DNA of 5,195 nucleotides, taken from NCBI GenBank assembly GCA_021779695.1, contig JAJYAE010000311.1:1-5195 (forward strand), given 5' to 3'. Origin of the DNA: Acidobacteriota bacterium. GTDB taxonomy: Bacteria; Acidobacteriota; Terriglobia; Terriglobales; Acidobacteriaceae. How positions within the stretch are numbered: position 1 is the stretch's first letter; each line of letters begins with the position of its first letter. Position numbers and translations under genes: made by a program. Under the pieces are notes generated by a model, which was given only the letters and a program-made list of their open reading frames with translations, did no database searches and was not told the origin of the DNA. Below are positions 5,053 to 5,195 of this stretch, piece by piece.

Positions 5053-5195
5053 ATGTCGAATGGGGCAGTGTCGCGGCGGCGTCTCGTGGTTCTTTTGGGC
5101 GTGGGCGCACTGTTGTTTTCTGCCCTGCTGGGCGTCTTGCAAGCCTTCAATTTTCCCAACATTCGATTTCTCAATCCGGAAACGGCGGGTGAAAC
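5053..5195 (+). CDS. Membrane protein N-terminus, possibly an NtrY-like sensor histidine kinase (partial)
   Basis: 47 codons are visible before the window ends. After the positive segment MSNGAVSRRR comes a hydrophobic stretch at residues 11-31 (LVVLLGVGALLFSALLGVLQA), suited to one inner-membrane helix with the N-terminus inside. Next comes NFPNIRFLNPETAGE, which would be the external loop before a second helix. There is no signal-peptidase or lipobox motif. The short basic start, the first helix, and a loop ending in FLNPETAGE resemble the opening of NtrY-like multi-domain sensor kinases I recall from Acidobacteriota. This is recall-based, and no catalytic domain is in view. Translation is probably leaderless from the TATAAT at 5041. 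It is separated from ald by 110 bp and has its own promoter, so it is likely an independent unit. Confidence 0.7.
   Translation, partial: MSNGAVSRRRLVVLLGVGALLFSALLGVLQAFNFPNIRFLNPETAGE

Noticed and set aside
1..5195. CRISPR array, insertion sequence, prophage, tRNA or rRNA
   Set aside because: No regularly spaced repeats, transposase or integrase motifs, terminal repeats or tRNA-like cloverleaf were seen on either strand.

Overview
The window is an ordinary stretch of bacterial chromosome with tightly spaced genes, moderately high GC and no sign of a mobile element, CRISPR array or structural RNA gene. The protein styles suggest an Acidobacteriota-like (Terriglobia-like) bacterium: a Thermus/Rickettsia-type isocitrate dehydrogenase, a small winged-helix regulator paired with a beta-carbonic anhydrase, and a leaderless membrane protein resembling the N-terminus of an acidobacterial NtrY-like sensor kinase. 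That placement is an impression from remembered family sequences, not a computed result.

Layout. Positions 1-694 (minus) carry the N-terminal 231 codons of an NAD(P)-dependent isocitrate dehydrogenase, cut by the window edge. A divergent intergenic region (695-781) holds a perfect 26-bp palindrome lying over plausible promoters in both directions. Next on the plus strand come a 107-aa winged-helix regulator (782-1105) and a beta-class carbonic anhydrase (TTG start, 1168-1785), probably one operon. About 390 bp without a convincing gene follow (1786-2175); they contain a two-tier stem-loop (1979-2021) and a second hairpin (2134-2149) in the presumed leader of an isocitrate lyase/PEP mutase superfamily gene (2176-3060). 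That gene converges on an Lrp/AsnC regulator (3137-3652, minus), which is divergent from alanine dehydrogenase ald (3827-4942, plus). The window ends in a new gene (5053-5195, plus, partial) that begins with a membrane segment and is preceded by a TATAAT box placed for leaderless transcription.

How the genes may work together. The metabolic genes all act around central 2-oxoacids and CO2. Isocitrate dehydrogenase releases CO2 and 2-oxoglutarate, and carbonic anhydrase interconverts CO2 and bicarbonate. The lyase-superfamily enzyme probably cleaves or decarboxylates a small di- or tricarboxylate, and alanine dehydrogenase links pyruvate (and in some homologues glyoxylate) to amino acids. Two local regulator-target pairs are likely: the winged-helix protein with the palindrome, its own operon and perhaps icd; and the Lrp protein with ald. 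I see no unmistakable new system. The best leads are the palindrome with its extra half-site, the structured leader before 2176, and two start sites that look leaderless.
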